NCBI GenBank assembly: GCA_000965745.1
Contig: CP009479.1
Span: forward strand, 1,126,457-1,190,456
Length of the DNA: 64,000 nt
Direction: 5' to 3'
DNA from: an uncultured archaeon
GTDB taxonomy: Archaea; Thermoplasmatota; Thermoplasmata; Thermoplasmatales; Thermoplasmataceae
Position numbers and translations under genes: made by a program. Shown in pieces: positions 60,571 to 64,000 of this stretch. Under the pieces are notes generated by a model. It was not told where the DNA came from. It worked only from the letters and a program-made list of their open reading frames with translations, and searched no databases. Each line of letters opens with the position of its first letter. Positions within the stretch are counted from its first letter, which is position 1.

Positions 60571-61332
60571 ATGAGGAGACAAAAATTAGTTGCCCTTGTT
60601 GTCTCAGTTGCATTGACATCTTCCCTTGGACTTTACATAGCTTATGATTTAGGGCAGAATTCATCATCACATAAAGAAAACCTTCAGGCAATCTTCTATG
60701 AGCAAGGTTTGCCAAAAGGTGACTACTGGAGCGTAACAATTCATCCCTACGATTCTCCTTCTAACATAACGACTCTGTCTACCAACTCTACCAAAATAGT
60801 CTTTGACAATCTCAGGGCCAGTACATACAACTATTCATTTTCACAGATAAATGGAGACTTGATACTCAGTTATGGTGGAATAAATACAAGTTTTGGGGTT
60901 GTTGGCACACAAAGCGGATCTATATGGGTTGGCACGAAGCTAATCCCCGCTTTCCCTGATGGGAAAATCACAGCTGTAAATACTGTTTACACATTAGGAG
61001 TGTACTATCCAAAAGTCATAGCAAATGATGTTGGAGTTTATCTCAACGATAACGGGACGCTCTACAATCTCACAAGATCTGAAAATTCCATAGTGTATCT
61101 TATCAATTCTTCGTTTACTTACATAGTTGATTCAAATTTTAACGGAATTCTTTTTGGAAATGAGTACCGGATCAACAGTATAGGAACGAACAATTCTGAA
61201 TATGGGAACATCTTCAAAACAAACCCTGGTACACCCATTGTTAACTCTATGTCGAACAACCTTACGTTTACAGTAAACCTGACTTCTCTTCCTCATGTGG
61301 GCTATTACTCGGTAGTTATGTACGGCTATTGA
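60571..61332 (+). CDS. Membrane-anchored extracellular protein with GLPxGxxW motif
   Basis: 253 residues. An N-terminal membrane segment (LVALVVSVALTSSLGLYIAY) anchors or exports it. The first outside domain has AIFYEQGLPKGDYWSVTIHP, a motif typical of repeated beta-sandwich domains in thermoacidophile surface proteins, followed by many sequons (NIT, NST, NYS, NTS, NGT, NLT). No enzyme motif. TATA box TTTAAAAG about 29 nt before the ATG implies a leaderless mRNA. Confidence 0.65.
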   Translation: MRRQKLVALVVSVALTSSLGLYIAYDLGQNSSSHKENLQAIFYEQGLPKGDYWSVTIHPYDSPSNITTLSTNSTKIVFDNLRASTYNYSFSQINGDLILSYGGINTSFGVVGTQSGSIWVGTKLIPAFPDGKITAVNTVYTLGVYYPKVIANDVGVYLNDNGTLYNLTRSENSIVYLINSSFTYIVDSNFNGILFGNEYRINSIGTNNSEYGNIFKTNPGTPIVNSMSNNLTFTVNLTSLPHVGYYSVVMYGY

Positions 61333-61642
61333 GGATGCGTCAGGAATTTGCATACGAGATGGTTGCTTATTAATAGTACAGAGCTGCCAGTAAAAGGGTA
61401 GAAAGAACGAACAAAATGACTGTCGTATCCATGAAAATAACGGTTTAAATAACAATTGTGAATTATTAGTCACGGTAAAAATGCAGCGTAAATCCAGAAG
61501 GATTGAGCAGTACTGGTAAAAGCGTGTTCTTTCTCAAAATTAATTTAAGTATCTTGTTAGCTATCACCGTACGAGCACATTCAAAGATTCGCTGAAGAAG
61601 CCGTCTGAATCTTTACATCTGGATGTGAGAAGAGGCATAAAC
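61333..61642. other. Intergenic region with promoter cassette D
   Basis: AACGGTTTAAAT at 61439-61450 followed by ATTGTGAATTATTA and an ACG (61472-61474) exactly 28 nt after the first T of TTTAAA, where the start codon would be. The frame then reads KMQRKSRRIEQYW to a TAA. It is a decayed copy of the cassette small gene (ATG changed to ACG), or initiates at ATG 61481. The remaining sequence holds no gene. Confidence 0.5.
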
Positions 61643-61786
61643 ATGAATTTCAGGTTCTCGTTAATGGGTATAATTTTCTGGGGCTTAAGCGCATTTCTCT
61701 TTGTTTACCGTGGCTACCATCCGAACTTCTTTATCCCGCTTGTAGTTGGAACCGTCATATTCCTTTATGGAGTGTTTGGCAGATAA
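61643..61786 (+). CDS. 47-residue membrane protein
   Basis: ATG 61643 to TAA 61784-61786: MNFRFSLMGIIFWGLSAFLF, then VYRGYHPNFFIP and VVGTVIFLYGVFGR. Two hydrophobic helices with a short loop. Its even hydrophobic pattern and clean boundaries favour a real small gene. No family recognised. Confidence 0.5.
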   Translation: MNFRFSLMGIIFWGLSAFLFVYRGYHPNFFIPLVVGTVIFLYGVFGR

Positions 61787-61907
61787 CCCCACAGGTTCCA
61801 AACTGACATTTTTATGTAATCTTGGAATGGAGTTTTCCAGTTTCAATGCACGCATAAAGATTCTGCGGTTTGGAAATAATTATATCAGGACACAGGGTTC
61901 AGACAGT

Positions 61908-62519
61908 ATGTTCGAACCGGTAGCCAAGAATATTTTCAGATGGGGGACCATTGATGGTGAAACAGGAGTAATGATGTATTCACACTTACTCCTCAAAGAT
62001 GGAAAGGCAGTTCTAATCGATCCGCTTGCAATGCCGGGCCTTAATCGAATGATACAGATTTTGGGTAAACCAGAGGCCGTAGTCATGACCGTATATCCAC
62101 ATTTACGTGGATGCTCCTTAATTTCCAGGCAGCTAAACATCCCTCTGTTTATCCCTGATATTAAAGTGGTCGAGGAAGATGAGACAGTCACAAGAATGTT
62201 CATTGATTTATATGACATGAAACACGGGCAGCAGTACAATGAATCAACAGAACTCCCGCTTGGAATACGGGCCCACAATATCGCTGGCCGTCATGAAATG
62301 GCTCTGAAGTTTGATGATTACTTGATAGTTGGTGATTCCGCTTATGGAATTAATGGTCAACTCAATTTCTATCCAAGCGGAATTTGGCCAGATGATTCGA
62401 GCAGCAAGGCACGTGCCACTTCAGACGCTTTGATACCGTTGATAAGAAAAACTGGAGCTAAAGGACTCCTGTCGGGGCATATGGAAGACATTCCTTCAGG
62501 ACTTCAGGAAATGGTATAA
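61908..62519 (+). CDS. Metallo-beta-lactamase-fold protein with a degenerate metal site
   Basis: 203 residues from ATG 61908 (an ATG at 61746 would give an unlikely N-terminus). Fold cues: GKAVLIDPLAMPGLNRMIQI, VVMTVYPHLRGCSLISRQLN, IPLFIPD, YLIVGDSAYG and AKGLLSGHMEDI. The canonical HxHxDH motif is replaced by YPHLRGC, so two His and the Asp are missing. It could be a non-catalytic or altered MBL-fold protein. The substrate is unknown. Confidence 0.6.
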   Translation: MFEPVAKNIFRWGTIDGETGVMMYSHLLLKDGKAVLIDPLAMPGLNRMIQILGKPEAVVMTVYPHLRGCSLISRQLNIPLFIPDIKVVEEDETVTRMFIDLYDMKHGQQYNESTELPLGIRAHNIAGRHEMALKFDDYLIVGDSAYGINGQLNFYPSGIWPDDSSSKARATSDALIPLIRKTGAKGLLSGHMEDIPSGLQEMV

Positions 62520-62539
62520 ATCCAATCCCCCATTTGCCC

Positions 62540-62640
62540 GTTCTGACAGAAATTTCAGCCGTGCACAGTCTGTCAAGTTCCGTCACCCCTGCAATTCGGT
62601 TTACACTCCTGCACTGTATTATAAGGGCTGAAATTTGAGA
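62540..62640 (-). repeat. Divergent third copy of the tRNA-Leu/promoter repeat
   Basis: Aligned with the tRNA-Leu gene and its flank, this stretch keeps GACAGAA, TGCACAGT, a TCAAGTTCCGTCACCCCTGCA segment matching the tRNA 5' half, then TCGGTTTACACTCC and GGGCTGAAATTTGA matching the promoter side. It is clearly related but heavily changed and has no matching 3' acceptor strand, so it is a pseudo-tRNA remnant in the same orientation. Confidence 0.45.
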
Positions 62641-62718
62641 ATGGACGCCTGAAAAATAATTTCGTTTTATCAAGCTCATGGCGCCACAAGTTAAGTATGG
62701 AATCTTTATGATACTTCA

Positions 62719-63195
62719 TTGATAAACGGCCCGCTCCTGAAGATGATTTTCCTGTTTCCCACGTTTTTATATGTGGTCAGCGCAGCAGTACGAATCATCA
62801 TCCGGAGGGAAAGCAGATATCTTGGCCTTAAGGGGCGTGAAAGCCGTATTTACGAGAGAAATTTTATATTCACCCTTCTTGCAGATTGCCTGATTCTGAA
62901 TCTGGTCAACGGCCTGATAATCATTTTTGGTGTAATTCAAATCATCTTTGGAATTGCAATAATCTTGGTTGGCACCTTGATCTCACTGTTCGGTATGTCT
63001 TCCTTGTTCACAGAAACAGAGGAAGTTAGAGAATTGTTCCTTGTTATTGCCAACATCGTGATTTTTGGCGAAATTATCGACTTTGTACTTCATTCGCCCA
63101 TTGCTTCTGGAGGCGTTATGGTTGCTCTTGTTGTACTGCTCCTCTATTACGCATTCCGTGTGTCAGGAGCATTCGAATCACCAACTGCCCAGTGA
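62719..63195 (+). CDS. Integral membrane protein, unknown
   Basis: 158 residues from TTG 62719, or 150 from ATG 62743. Four to five hydrophobic helices (MIFLFPTFLYVVSAAVRIII; FIFTLLADCLILNLVNGLII; IIFGIAIILVGTLISLFGM; VMVALVVLLLYYAFRV) with a basic loop containing RRESRYLGLKGRESRIYERN after the first. No family recognised. Confidence 0.6.
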   Translation: MINGPLLKMIFLFPTFLYVVSAAVRIIIRRESRYLGLKGRESRIYERNFIFTLLADCLILNLVNGLIIIFGVIQIIFGIAIILVGTLISLFGMSSLFTETEEVRELFLVIANIVIFGEIIDFVLHSPIASGGVMVALVVLLLYYAFRVSGAFESPTAQ

Positions 63196-63384
63196 GGGGA
63201 TTCAATGAAAACCGCGGGATGTATACTTCCAATCAAGTATTGAAAATATTCAAAACATCAGTTGATAAACCACCTGTCTCTTTTTGTCCCAACAGCTTGA
63301 GCCACTTCCAATCAACCGCTGATCAGGCTGGCCTGAACTCTCCACTTTCATTCCTCGCGAGACTTCTAGTGATTTTGTTCATTA

Positions 63385-64000
63385 TCAGTAAGTTGACAAC
63401 AGGTAAAGGGCTGCGGACAGCACTCCAAAAGCTATTATTATGTATCCCTGAAAGAACCTGAGACTGACCTGGGGCGCCTTTCTTATTACCCATGACCCTA
63501 TGATTCCGCCCAGAAATGCCCCGATTACCAGAGGCGGAGCATACGCAATGTTTATGAAGCCCGTGTAATAGAAATGGAGTGCCATTCCGGCAACTGTAAC
63601 AGGAAGTGTAGCAGCAATAATTGTTGCTATGGCTCTCTTCGGCTGGGACCTTTTTATCGCCGTCAGGTAGGTCCCTATTATGCCGCCTATGCCTATTCCG
63701 ATAAAACCTGATACAATTCCGGCAATGAGCGATACAATTCCTGTGTCTGGAGAATGGGCTGGCCGGGAACTGTATTCTTCAACTCCACCCCTTGTCTGCA
63801 TGCGGGATGCGTATACAGAAAACAGTCCAAGAGTGATGAGGATTGTGGAAAACACTCCCTTGAAAATCCCGGATGGTACGTAGCTGGCCAGAAAGGAACC
63901 GAATAATGCCCCGAATACGGCAACTGTTGCCATTATCAGGAAAAGCCTTATGTCCACGAGCTTCTGCCTCATGTTCTGAACGAATCCGGTCAAGGAACTG
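63385..64000 (-). CDS. TauE/SafE-family (DUF81) permease, N-terminus beyond the window
   Basis: About 202 residues visible, and the frame stays open to the window edge, so the first part is outside. Helices include FLIMATVAVFGALFGSFLAS, then a conserved second repeat IVSLIAGIVSGFIGIGIGGI with LTAIKRSQPKRAIATIIAAT, and PPLVIGAFLGGIIGSWVIRK near the end. These are the DUF81 repeat signatures. TauE/SafE proteins export sulfonates or sulfite-like anions or transport sulfur compounds; the substrate is unknown. Confidence 0.85.
   Translation of the reverse strand, partial: SSLTGFVQNMRQKLVDIRLFLIMATVAVFGALFGSFLASYVPSGIFKGVFSTILITLGLFSVYASRMQTRGGVEEYSSRPAHSPDTGIVSLIAGIVSGFIGIGIGGIIGTYLTAIKRSQPKRAIATIIAATLPVTVAGMALHFYYTGFINIAYAPPLVIGAFLGGIIGSWVIRKAPQVSLRFFQGYIIIAFGVLSAALYLLSTY

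Noticed and set aside
55051-61450. CRISPR-like interpretation of the repeated cassettes
   Set aside because: The copies are hundreds to thousands of bases apart with unrelated, gene-sized spacers and no cas genes; they are promoter/gene duplications.
63192-63461. Plus-strand frame overlapping the TauE gene end
   Set aside because: Mostly antisense to the TauE/SafE gene, with no domain; treated as a shadow.

Overview
The window reads as a chromosomal segment of a thermoacidophilic archaeon of the Thermoplasmatales (Thermoplasma/Ferroplasma-like). Supporting signs: a mevalonate-3-kinase-type GHMP protein that closely resembles what I recall of the Thermoplasma acidophilum enzyme, an archaeal two-gene glycine-cleavage P protein, Sec61-beta, an archaeal Ser/His signal peptidase, RPA plus an RPA-associated protein, Nre, GH15 and GH57 glycosidases, and TATA boxes placed about 26-29 nt before start codons, which implies many leaderless transcripts. 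The species cannot be named from the sequence alone.

Layout. (1) 1-10.7 kb is an AT-richer accessory block: a truncated IS5/IS4-type transposase, an AbrB + NYN-LOTUS gene pair, a decayed phage tail-like gene, surface and zinc-finger proteins, a replication operon with an SF3 (D5-like) primase-helicase facing a winged-helix gene, and a two-gene unit with a PD-(D/E)XK-type nuclease whose catalytic Asp lies upstream of any canonical start codon. The block ends at the 3' end of tRNA-Glu(CTC), a likely integration boundary. (2) 11-31.6 kb is core chromosome: Sec61-beta, signal peptidase, mevalonate 3-kinase, gcvPA/gcvPB, GNAT, the RPA operon, MFS, Nre, SPL-like radical SAM, M24 peptidase, DAO oxidoreductase, Nudix, RraA and an ABC exporter. 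(3) 31.8-49.8 kb is an alpha-glucan/trehalose island: treY, a GH57 glucanotransferase and treZ on the plus strand; glgB-glgE-treS-mak-treX as one tightly packed operon on the minus strand; and a divergent GH15 glucoamylase/trehalase. (4) 49.8-54.7 kb: Gfo/Idh/MocA oxidoreductase, a broken CcdC-like gene, an orphan DNA methyltransferase, MFS, HAD. (5) 54.7-62.7 kb is a second accessory region: tRNA-Leu(TAA) whose 5' part plus flank is directly repeated 2.26 kb away around two toxin-antitoxin pairs, four copies of a promoter/small-gene cassette, an arsR-ACR3-TDT operon, a tRNA-Lys 3'-half remnant and a divergent third copy of the tRNA-Leu-like repeat. (6) The right end holds small membrane proteins, a degenerate metallo-beta-lactamase-fold protein and a truncated TauE/SafE permease.

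How the genes work together. TreS interconverts trehalose and maltose, Mak phosphorylates maltose, GlgE polymerises maltose-1-phosphate and GlgB branches the product: the complete GlgE pathway, best known from actinobacteria. Next to it lie the opposite reactions (TreX debranching, TreY/TreZ release of trehalose, GH57 and GH15 trimming), so trehalose, maltose and glucan could be interconverted from this locus alone. No glgA or glgC is visible here.

The most interesting unexplained signals are the nuclease unit at 8.5-10.7 kb, the AbrB-NYN pair, the repeated leaderless promoter cassette (TTTAAA exactly 28 nt before the start position in all four copies), and the tRNA-Leu duplication around toxin-antitoxin genes.
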